From Candidatus Roizmanbacteria bacterium CG09_land_8_20_14_0_10_41_9 (lineage in GTDB: Bacteria; Patescibacteriota; Microgenomatia; UBA1406; GWC2-37-13), in the NCBI GenBank assembly GCA_002774185.1, contig PEZG01000008.1, positions 1-5,443 of the forward strand: DNA of 5,443 nucleotides, in the 5' to 3' direction. The notes under the pieces are model-generated. The model did not search any database. It worked only from the letters and a program-made list of their open reading frames with translations, and was not told the origin of the DNA. Both the position numbers and the translations under genes were made by a program. This document shows, one piece after another, positions 1 through 4,759 of the stretch (position 1 is its first letter; each line of letters opens with the position of its first letter).

Positions 1-62
1 TCATAATCGTCAGTCTCTTAATTCTTAATAAAGAAGATTATACTGTTGCTATGGCCTTTTAG
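1..62 (+). CDS. Possible C-terminal end of a gene running in from the left
   Basis: One forward frame is open from the window edge (codons from base 3) to a TAG at 60-62. The 19 visible residues end in NKEDYTVAMAF, which look protein-like and partly hydrophobic. The stop lies 4 nt before the stop codon of the convergent Nudix gene, a spacing that fits the dense tail-to-tail layout elsewhere in the window. The stretch is far too short to assign a family, and an open frame of this length can occur by chance. I cannot say what it encodes. Confidence 0.3.
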   Translation, partial: IIVSLLILNKEDYTVAMAF

Positions 63-66
63 CAAC
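45..66. terminator. Short hairpin between convergent 3' ends, weak terminator candidate
   Basis: Perfect 7-bp arms GTTGCTA (45-51) and TAGCAAC (60-66) enclose an 8-nt loop. The hairpin starts immediately after the Nudix stop codon on the minus strand and overlaps the TAG of the possible + strand gene. Neither side has a clean adjacent U-tract: the + side has a T-run only about 7 nt later, and the minus side has scattered Ts. It may be a weak bidirectional terminator or a 3'-end stabilising structure. Confidence 0.35.
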
Positions 67-603
67 CTACTCGCTTTTTTCCAGTAAAAATTTTTCAACC
101 AGTAGTGAGAGATCTGACTTTGCAGGTTCACCATTTTTCAATTTTTTAACTAAATCTTCAGGTGTTATCCATGAAGCTTCAGAAAAATTATTCGTATCAA
201 ACTGTGGTGTCATGTTAGTATATACCGCATATACGGTTGTAAATGAAGATATACGACTTTCATATGGGGATAATTTGCCTAATTTAACATATTGAATTGT
301 ATCGGGGTCGATATTAAGCTCCTCTTTTATTTCTCGTCTAAAAGCTCCATCATAATCTTCATCGCTTTTCACATACCCTCCTATACCCATATCGAGACAT
401 GACGGGAAAAGCTTTTTACGAGTAGTCCTTCGGGGTATCCATAACTCCCCTTTTCCATTAATCAAAAAACCATTTACCATTCTTATATTGCAAAATTCGC
501 CAATTTTTATTTCTGATCTCGGTTGTTGACCAACAACATTATCATGATCGTCCGTAATATCAAGAATTTCTATCGCTTCATCAATTTTTATTGTTTCGGG
601 CAT
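67..603 (-). CDS. Nudix hydrolase, IPP-isomerase-like subgroup
   Basis: This 178-residue cytosolic protein carries a nearly complete Nudix box, the Mg2+-binding motif of enzymes that hydrolyse nucleoside diphosphates linked to another group. The box runs G76-x5-E82-x7-R90-E91-I92-K93-E94-E95-x-N97-I98; the usual glycine near its end is Asn97. The stretch before it (FLINGKGELWIPRRTTRKKLFPSCLD, split here as FLINGKGELWIP at 46-57 and RRTTRKKLFP at 58-67) resembles the domain of isopentenyl-diphosphate isomerase and its hydrolase relatives such as YfcD. An N-terminal DITDDHDNVVG segment at 15-25 also fits that subgroup. The substrate cannot be read from sequence; true IPP isomerase activity is possible but not supported by a clear full set of isomerase residues. 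The ATG at 603 has no Shine-Dalgarno site. TAAAAT lies 9 nt upstream, so a leaderless transcript is possible. It is transcribed divergently from the GH18 gene. Confidence 0.9.
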   Translation of the reverse strand: MPETIKIDEAIEILDITDDHDNVVGQQPRSEIKIGEFCNIRMVNGFLINGKGELWIPRRTTRKKLFPSCLDMGIGGYVKSDEDYDGAFRREIKEELNIDPDTIQYVKLGKLSPYESRISSFTTVYAVYTNMTPQFDTNNFSEASWITPEDLVKKLKNGEPAKSDLSLLVEKFLLEKSE

Positions 604-612
604 AATTTTAGT

Positions 613-618
613 ATTTTA
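613..618 (-). promoter_or_regulatory. Candidate -10 box for the Nudix gene
   Basis: On the minus strand TAAAAT (5 of 6 to TATAAT) ends 9 nt before the ATG at 603. The best -35 is weak: TTAAGA at 637-642 with an 18-nt spacer, 4 of 6 to consensus. Transcription would start within a few bases of the ATG, giving a leaderless mRNA, which fits the lack of a Shine-Dalgarno site. The region is AT-rich, so chance matches are likely. Confidence 0.35.
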
Positions 619-703
619 CATCATTTTTGTAGGTTTTCTTAATGAGCCGACAAAGACTTCACTAAAATATTACGTTGAAGCATTTATTCGCATATGATAG
701 CCT

Positions 704-707
704 GAGG
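704..707 (+). promoter_or_regulatory. Ribosome binding site that decides the GH18 start
   Basis: GAGG is followed by 9 nt and then the ATG at 717. It is one of only two plausible Shine-Dalgarno sites in the window and supports this ATG over the upstream TTG at 675. Confidence 0.5.
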
Positions 708-716
708 TATTCTCTT

Positions 717-1886
717 ATGAAAGGGAAAACGATCTTAATTGTTCTAATTTTACTTACTCTAATTTTTGCGGGATTCCTTGCGGTCCGCAATTACCTCCTG
801 CCAAAAATGTCAGGCGAAAATGTCTCACTAATCAACATACTAATTCCCCGCAGGGAAGCTATCGGTTTCTTGCCTTATTGGCTTATTAGCCGGGCACAAA
901 GCGACTACTCGAAATACATCACTACCCTGACCTATTTTAGTTTGACCGTTGATGGGGACGGAACGATTCAGAAATATACTAATCCCGGCGAGAGTGAGCC
1001 CGGATATTTAGCTCTCAATAACGGAAAGATCAATCCTTTTCTTGATAGCGCGAGACAAAAAGGCGTTGATCTTTCCCTAGCGGTTTTTAGCGGCAATGAC
1101 GAGACCATAACCAAGATGTTGGAAAATCCGGAGACGAGCGCTAAAAAATTAATCAGAGAAGTTACGCCCATTATGGAAAAGTATGGTTTTACCGATCTCA
1201 ATTTGGATATCGAGCAGGTTAAAGAAGCCTCTCCCGAAGCCCGGGCAAAATTCACCCGTTTTATTCAAGCGGTCAAAAACAATCTTGATGTAAAACGAGT
1301 GAAAAGTCTGTCTATTGATATCACCGCCTCTGCATTCATTAAAAAAACAAATCTTTGCGACCCAATCGCGCTTACCCCTTTGGTTGATAAGGTAATTCTC
1401 ATGGCTTACGATTACCACTACGTCGGTTCCTATGTTACGGGTCCGGTTGCTCCCGAGGGAGGGGCTGGAACGGTTTCAGAATTCGATACTCGGACCGCAG
1501 TTGAGGCAGCTCTGGAAATGGTTCCGCCAAAAAAACTTATTCTAGGAGTTCCCCTTTACGGGTACGGATGGGAAACCATCGGTAGTATTCCCAGGTCAGC
1601 GGTTATTCCGGGATCAGGCTTTGTCATCAGCAATGCCAAAGCGGAAAATTTACTTTCCTCCTGCGCAACCTGCAGTGCGGAGTTTGATGACATCGACAAA
1701 GAAAACCATATTATTTATAAAGATCAGGACACCGGAACCTACTATCAAATTTTTTATCCAGACAAACAAGCTGCCCAGTATAAAGTTAACTTGGCGAAAG
1801 AACAATCTCTTGGAGGGATAGCTTTGTGGGCGTTAGGCTATGAGGGAAAAACTATTTTAGATCCCCTATCCTCGTATCATAATTGA
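717..1886 (+). CDS. Membrane-anchored glycoside hydrolase family 18 protein
   Basis: A 389-residue protein with an N-terminal signal anchor (about residues 5-24, a run of I/L/V/F after MKGKT) and an extracytoplasmic GH18 TIM barrel, the fold of chitinases and of spore-cortex hydrolases such as YaaH/SleL. Landmarks in order: strand 1 AIGFLPYWL (48-56); catalytic strand FTDLNLDIE with the catalytic acid Glu166 and Asp164; MAYD at 229-232; GVPLYGYGW at 277-285; and the C-terminal barrel Trp in IALWALGYE (Trp371). The classical DxxDxDxE motif is only half kept: it reads TxxNxDxE. Asn at the second position is common in YaaH-like members; Thr at the first is not. A CxxC (Cys316, Cys319) sits in a late loop. 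The likely substrate is a beta-1,4-linked GlcNAc polymer such as peptidoglycan or chitin, by family only. I chose the ATG at 717 because GAGG lies 9 nt upstream and it gives a clean signal anchor. An in-frame TTG at 675 would add 14 residues but has no ribosome site. The 3' end overlaps the convergent FecR-like gene by 35 nt. Confidence 0.88.
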   Translation: MKGKTILIVLILLTLIFAGFLAVRNYLLPKMSGENVSLINILIPRREAIGFLPYWLISRAQSDYSKYITTLTYFSLTVDGDGTIQKYTNPGESEPGYLALNNGKINPFLDSARQKGVDLSLAVFSGNDETITKMLENPETSAKKLIREVTPIMEKYGFTDLNLDIEQVKEASPEARAKFTRFIQAVKNNLDVKRVKSLSIDITASAFIKKTNLCDPIALTPLVDKVILMAYDYHYVGSYVTGPVAPEGGAGTVSEFDTRTAVEAALEMVPPKKLILGVPLYGYGWETIGSIPRSAVIPGSGFVISNAKAENLLSSCATCSAEFDDIDKENHIIYKDQDTGTYYQIFYPDKQAAQYKVNLAKEQSLGGIALWALGYEGKTILDPLSSYHN

Positions 1887-2514
1887 AAATGAAGGTTTGT
1901 CCGTCGACAAGCGCAACTTCACGACTAATAAAATCCGAGTCATTATAGGCGACAATCGCCTTTCCCGACTTTATAGTTAGAGTAACTATGGGTTCCTCCG
2001 GGTCAATAAAAACAACCATATCTCCGTCTTCTTCCACTAGAAGGTTTACTATCCGTATCGACACGGGATAACTTCCCATTTTAATATATTCTCCAGTACC
2101 GCTTATTTGGGAAAAAACTATATTTGCCGGAAGGGTTTGGATAACATCAACCTCTGTTTTTTCCGAAAATTCCACTAAGCAAGCGTCTGGAAAAACCAAA
2201 GACAGATTACTTTTTTCTCCAGTAATTAATTTCTCACCCTGTTGGATTGCGACCGGAGAAGAAAGCTTGGCGGGTTCTGTGGCGATTCTTCCCTGCCAGT
2301 TGATTTCTCCTTCCATAGTCGTGATTTTCCCCTTCAGGGATTCTGTCGGCGCATTTTCCAATGAGAAAGAAGAGGTTTTTTGGGTGGTGGTTTCGGCTAT
2401 CGGAGAGAAAACAACAACATCTTTATTATTTTTTATTTTGAAGAAACTAAAGCTTATGATAACGGCAATGACAAAGAAAGCCAAAAACAAAAGTATGTAT
2501 TTAAAGGATTTCAT
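1852..2514 (-). CDS. Signal-anchored FecR-domain-like protein
   Basis: A 220-residue protein with a strong N-terminal hydrophobic anchor (about residues 7-25) after MKSFK, then a low-complexity Ser/Thr linker (about 37-60) and an extracytoplasmic beta-rich domain. Residues 88-129 have the FecR pattern: a Gly before a Leu-Ile-Thr-Gly turn (QQGEKLITGEKSNLSLVF), then an acidic turn and a second strand (VEFSEKTEVDVI). A later segment (177-210) ends with VALVDGQTFIF, also FecR-like. FecR domains in iron regulation sense a TonB-dependent receptor and control a sigma factor. Neither partner is here, and many small envelope proteins reuse the domain, so I do not infer iron regulation. No catalytic residues are seen. 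The gene starts 45 nt after the tRNA-Gln on the same strand and has no Shine-Dalgarno site or convincing promoter of its own, so it may be read through from the tRNA. Its last 35 nt overlap the 3' end of the GH18 gene. Confidence 0.7.
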   Translation of the reverse strand: MKSFKYILLFLAFFVIAVIISFSFFKIKNNKDVVVFSPIAETTTQKTSSFSLENAPTESLKGKITTMEGEINWQGRIATEPAKLSSPVAIQQGEKLITGEKSNLSLVFPDACLVEFSEKTEVDVIQTLPANIVFSQISGTGEYIKMGSYPVSIRIVNLLVEEDGDMVVFIDPEEPIVTLTIKSGKAIVAYNDSDFISREVALVDGQTFIFNYDTRIGDLK

Positions 2515-2559
2515 TAATATATGCTATCTAAATCCATGAGGGCACATTGGTAATCCGTG

Positions 2560-2631
2560 TTCCGGGGCAGGGACTCGAACCCCGATGTATTGGTTCAGAG
2601 CCAATTATCCTACCGATTAGATGACCCCGGA
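2560..2631 (-). tRNA. tRNA-Gln (anticodon CUG)
   Basis: The minus strand folds into a complete 72-nt cloverleaf. The acceptor stem is TCCGGGG (2631-2625) with CCCCGGA (2567-2561), 7 of 7 paired, followed by discriminator A at 2560. The D stem is ATCT with GGAT (one G-U pair). The anticodon stem ATTGG/CCAAT encloses the loop CTCTGAA, so the anticodon is CTG, which reads CAG (Gln). The variable loop has 4 nt. The T stem CGGGG/CCCTG encloses the loop TTCGAGT. No CCA is encoded (the next bases are CAC), so the tail must be added by a CCA-adding enzyme. It lies upstream of the FecR-like gene on the same strand and divergent from the thioredoxin gene. Confidence 0.96.
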
Positions 2632-2650
2632 AATAAAGCGGAACACCTAT

Positions 2651-2679
2651 ATTCTACCAAAACATCCTTGACTTATCTA
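2651..2679 (-). promoter_or_regulatory. Candidate promoter for tRNA-Gln
   Basis: On the minus strand TAGAAT at 2656-2651 (5 of 6 to the -10 consensus) is preceded by a 17-nt spacer and TAGATA at 2679-2674 (4 of 6 to the -35 consensus). The predicted start is near 2644, about 13 nt before the mature 5' end of the tRNA. The -35 box directly abuts the -35 box of the divergent thioredoxin promoter. Confidence 0.45.
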
Positions 2680-2696
2680 TTTTCCTATACTAACAT
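2668..2696 (+). promoter_or_regulatory. Candidate sigma70-type promoter of the thioredoxin gene
   Basis: TTGACT (2668-2673, 5 of 6 to the -35 consensus) and TAACAT (2691-2696, 4 of 6 to the -10 consensus) are separated by exactly 17 nt. The overlapping TATACT (2686-2691) is a better -10 by sequence but would leave a 12-nt spacer. Either choice puts the transcript start a few bases before the ATG at 2706, so the mRNA would be nearly leaderless. Confidence 0.5.
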
Positions 2697-2705
2697 TGAT
2701 GTGTT

Positions 2706-3020
2706 ATGCCCGTACTCCACGTCGACAAAAATTCATTCCAGAAAGAAGTTTTAGGCTCTAAAGGAGTCGTGTTGGTGGATTTTTTTGCTTCCTGGTGCGG
2801 TCCCTGCAAAGCTATGGAGCCAGTCCTAGACGAACTTGCAGGCGAGGTGACCAATGTAAACATCGCAAAAATCAACGTAGAGGAAAACCCTGAACTTGCA
2901 AGTCAATTTTCCGTATTCTCCATCCCTACATTTGTCATTTTTAAAAACGGGATCGCAGTATCACAATTCTTAGCGAGAACAAAACAGGAGATAAAGGCAG
3001 AACTCCAAAAAGCGGGTTGA
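2706..3020 (+). CDS. trxA: Thioredoxin
   Basis: A 104-residue protein of the usual size for a single-domain thioredoxin, a cytosolic disulfide reductase recharged by thioredoxin reductase. The redox site is WCGPC (Trp30-Cys31-Gly32-Pro33-Cys34), the buried acid is Asp25 in VDFFASW, and the cis-proline is Pro74 in SIPTF. The strand after it (VIFKNG, 77-82) is typical. The conserved glycine near the C-terminus of classical thioredoxins is replaced in FLARTK (about 88-93). There is no signal peptide or other domain. The ATG has no Shine-Dalgarno site and lies just downstream of a candidate promoter. The TGA stop is 8 nt from the convergent 138-residue gene. The family is clear; the gene symbol is a generic assignment. 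Confidence 0.96.
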   Translation: MPVLHVDKNSFQKEVLGSKGVVLVDFFASWCGPCKAMEPVLDELAGEVTNVNIAKINVEENPELASQFSVFSIPTFVIFKNGIAVSQFLARTKQEIKAELQKAG

Positions 3021-3028
3021 GAAAAAAT

Positions 3029-3445
3029 TTACTCCTTTGCTCGGATGACTTTCCCGTGGATAACCTTCAACGTGAGATGTGCTTTTTTAAGGATGTAGAT
3101 GCAAAGGGAAGCCAACCATCGGAAGGATGAAGTGAGAGGGGCGCGTTGTCCGGAGACGACCTTTTCATCAGAGATGGGAAGTTTTATTTCCTCAAGGGTA
3201 GGATGTTTTAGAGCCGATGTACTTTCAACTCCTATTTTTTTCAATTCCTCAGGAAGCTCAATAGTTTCTTCCGTGGGTTTAATATACTCTACTGTTTCTA
3301 AAGGAGGAGAAGGCTTAGAAACCTCGTGAGCGAGCGTCTCTTTTTGAATGGTCGGGACGGGCTCAGTTTCTTTTGGTCTGGAGATGGCATTGTCGCCAGG
3401 CGTATTTACCAGGCGGTCGATGGACGTAAAATTATTTGATCCCAT
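3029..3445 (-). CDS. Unrecognised 138-residue protein, second gene after the cobalamin riboswitch
   Basis: I do not recognise a named family. The N-terminal half (about 1-65) is rich in Pro, Glu, Thr and Lys and is probably disordered. A conserved-looking core follows (ELPEELKKIGVES, 63-75; LEEIKLPISDEKVVSG, 84-99). The C-terminus is a basic, partly hydrophobic helix region (FRWLASLCIYILKKAH, 108-123, then LKVIHGKVIRAKE) that could lie on a membrane or bind nucleic acid; it is too polar for a confident transmembrane helix. The ATG at 3445 follows the stop of the 365-residue gene by 18 nt on the same strand, so the two are probably co-transcribed and could share B12 control. AAGG is only 1 nt before the ATG, too close for normal ribosome binding. 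TACAAT at 3456-3451 could act as a -10 box for an independent leaderless transcript. Confidence 0.72.
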   Translation of the reverse strand: MGSNNFTSIDRLVNTPGDNAISRPKETEPVPTIQKETLAHEVSKPSPPLETVEYIKPTEETIELPEELKKIGVESTSALKHPTLEEIKLPISDEKVVSGQRAPLTSSFRWLASLCIYILKKAHLTLKVIHGKVIRAKE

Positions 3446-3463
3446 ACCTTATTGTATAAGAAG

Positions 3464-4561
3464 TTAAGAAGATTTATCGAATGTTTTTGCGCAATCAGCG
3501 CATATACTGCATGGCCCCACTTTAGTATCCCTATGGCAAAGACAACAGGTTCCATCATGGTATTCCCATTTCTTTTTCTCTTGTTGTGTTAATACGCGGA
3601 ATTGAGACGAATAGGCGGAGAGCAATTCATGGGCTTGTGGAAGAGTTTCGTTGTTTTTCAACCATTCCTCAATAGTCTTGCTCGTAACCTGTCCTCCCCC
3701 ACAGCTGCCGCTCAACTGCATTTCTGTTTTCCCGGTCCGTTCCATGTAGGATTTAATTGCGGAAACATATACGTTTAAAATGTACTCCTTCGTCATTTCA
3801 TATTCCTGGGTCTGCGGAGCTGCGTCATCGCGTGATACTGTCGTACGATTTCCTTCATGCGAAAATGCATGCCTGATATCGTGAATCACGTCATGGAGAA
3901 AATAGTTTTTTCCGTCCTTGTCCGTATAGATAGAAACATTTTCAAAATCCCGCTCCAAGAATCCATCAATAGTGCTATGAGATAGAACGGGTCGTAACAA
4001 AAAAAAACTTATCCGTTCTTCCTGAGACATATTCTCTAAGTGGATATCAGTATCAAATAATTCTGGGACTAAGTGATGGAGATTGTTTTCCTCCCCTACC
4101 TTTACCGCGACCGCTTTCACTTGTCCTCCATCATAGTATTGGATATATAACTGTCCATAATCATAGGTTATTTGAGAAAAAGGATTTTCAGGGTTATCAT
4201 CGAACGAAGCCGGACCTTGGGGACTGTACCAAAACACAAGCCTTCCCGGATTACGAAAAAGAAGATTGGTAACTTCCTCGAATCCTTGTCTGGGTATTCC
4301 TCCTCTTTCTTGCGGATCAAATTGTTGGTTAACCCGATAGATTGGTTTCAAGGATGGGTTGCTGTAAATATTATTTTCTGCATCAAACCAATAATGGTAC
4401 GGAACGGAAACGGGTTTATCCGCCAAAACTTCATTCGTGTATGCTTCTAGGTTTTTTGCAAGTTCTTGCCGGGCTTCTTCTGGTGAAAGTTTTGAAAGAC
4501 GTATTTGCTCGTTTGTCGGAGTTACTCCTAATTGTTTAAGCGCTGTAGTTTCTGGAATCAT
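3464..4561 (-). CDS. Unrecognised 365-residue protein under a cobalamin riboswitch; His-helix and C-terminal Cys cluster
   Basis: I cannot name a family. No signal peptide or transmembrane segment is visible, so it is probably cytosolic. The N-terminus (about 1-50) is helical and charged. A Tyr/Trp-rich beta region follows (about 105-155, including LVFWYSPQGPASF and ITYDYGQLYIQYYDGG). Residues 223-235 read HDVIHDIRHAFSH: His223, 227, 231 and 235 recur every four residues, which in a helix places them on one face as in metal sites. SGSCGGG is at 284-290. The C-terminus holds Cys339, 340, 342, 351, 354 and 357 (CxxC then CxxCxxC), like a small zinc-binding module. I chose the ATG at 4561 because the 62 upstream in-frame codons, from a TTG at 4747, are the cobalamin riboswitch, and because AGGGA lies 6 nt before the ATG. 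The adenosyltransferase gene is upstream and a 138-residue gene 18 nt downstream. A role in B12 use or B12-limited metabolism is inferred from the riboswitch only. Confidence 0.85.
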   Translation of the reverse strand: MIPETTALKQLGVTPTNEQIRLSKLSPEEARQELAKNLEAYTNEVLADKPVSVPYHYWFDAENNIYSNPSLKPIYRVNQQFDPQERGGIPRQGFEEVTNLLFRNPGRLVFWYSPQGPASFDDNPENPFSQITYDYGQLYIQYYDGGQVKAVAVKVGEENNLHHLVPELFDTDIHLENMSQEERISFFLLRPVLSHSTIDGFLERDFENVSIYTDKDGKNYFLHDVIHDIRHAFSHEGNRTTVSRDDAAPQTQEYEMTKEYILNVYVSAIKSYMERTGKTEMQLSGSCGGGQVTSKTIEEWLKNNETLPQAHELLSAYSSQFRVLTQQEKKKWEYHDGTCCLCHRDTKVGPCSICADCAKTFDKSS

Positions 4562-4568
4562 AATGGTT

Positions 4569-4580
4569 CCCTGCACGGGG
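4569..4580 (-). promoter_or_regulatory. Expression-platform hairpin overlapping the ribosome binding site
   Basis: Between the aptamer and the ATG at 4561, CCC(C) (4580-4577) can pair with GGG (4571-4569) around a GTGCA loop. The GGG is the core of AGGGA, the only Shine-Dalgarno candidate for the 365-residue gene. No intrinsic terminator with a U-tract is seen, so control is probably translational. The loop region GTGCAG could also pair with CTGTGC in the conserved loop region of the aptamer (with two G-U pairs), the kind of kissing contact that B12 riboswitches use to lock the off state. Confidence 0.55.
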
Positions 4581-4584
4581 ATAC

Positions 4585-4750
4585 GACTTGGTCGGTCTTC
4601 GGATTTTGCCCGCCAGAAATAGCTCCTCAAGTCGTGCACGAATAGTGCTGAAAAGACTTGAGAGAAGATTCGGCGGGCTCTACCGCTGCGGCACAGTTTA
4701 GGATTTTCACCTAATTCCCAATCGAGCCTTAAAACTGGCTCCACCAAGTC
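4585..4750 (-). promoter_or_regulatory. Cobalamin (B12) riboswitch, aptamer
   Basis: The minus strand holds the conserved B12-riboswitch core in order. P1 pairs GACTTGGT (4750-4743) with ACCAAGTC (4592-4585), 8 of 8. P2 is a GAGCC/GGCTC hairpin (4741-4737 with 4728-4724). Next come GGGAA (4719-4715) and the hallmark GGTGAAAATCC (4711-4701) within the TTAGG/CCTAA hairpin. ACTG (4697-4694) pairs with CGGT (4685-4682) around the conserved GCCGCA loop. The 3' B12 box AATCCGAAGACCGACC (4605-4590) fits the consensus AGYCMGRARACCKGCC at 14 of 16 positions. Between these lies a nested peripheral arm: GCCCGCC/GGCGGGC, CTCAAGTC/GACTTGAG, and a GCAC/GTGC tip. The element starts 9 nt after the adenosyltransferase stop and ends 23 nt before the ATG of the 365-residue gene. 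Family knowledge says adenosyl- or methylcobalamin binding normally lowers expression of the downstream gene; which form binds here is unknown. Confidence 0.93.
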
Positions 4751-4759
4751 AATCGTTAA

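Noticed and set aside
675..716. TTG start for the GH18 gene
   Set aside because: It has no ribosome binding site and puts 14 polar residues before a clean signal anchor; the ATG at 717 has GAGG at 9 nt. TAAAAT 6 nt before the TTG leaves a leaderless start possible, so this is a preference, not proof.
968..1418. Minus-strand open frames inside the GH18 gene
   Set aside because: They have no recognisable domains and lie wholly within a clear GH18 coding sequence on the other strand.
2560..2631. The tRNA as an integration attachment site
   Set aside because: No integrase and no second copy of the tRNA 3' end are found in the window.
2557..2754. A + strand open frame across the tRNA region
   Set aside because: It is mostly the antisense of the tRNA-Gln and runs into the thioredoxin gene in another frame.
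4172..4622. Plus-strand open frames opposite the 365-residue gene and riboswitch
   Set aside because: Short, overlapping each other in different frames, with no domains and no ribosome sites; they are shadows of the minus-strand gene.
4608..4678. GCCCGCC/GGCGGGC inverted repeat as a separate mobile element or terminator
   Set aside because: It is a nested arm within the folded riboswitch, between the conserved core halves, so the riboswitch explains it.
4562..4747. N-terminal extension of the 365-residue gene from a TTG at 4747
   Set aside because: The region matches the cobalamin riboswitch core stem by stem, the TTG lies inside P1, and a better ATG with AGGGA 6 nt upstream is at 4561.
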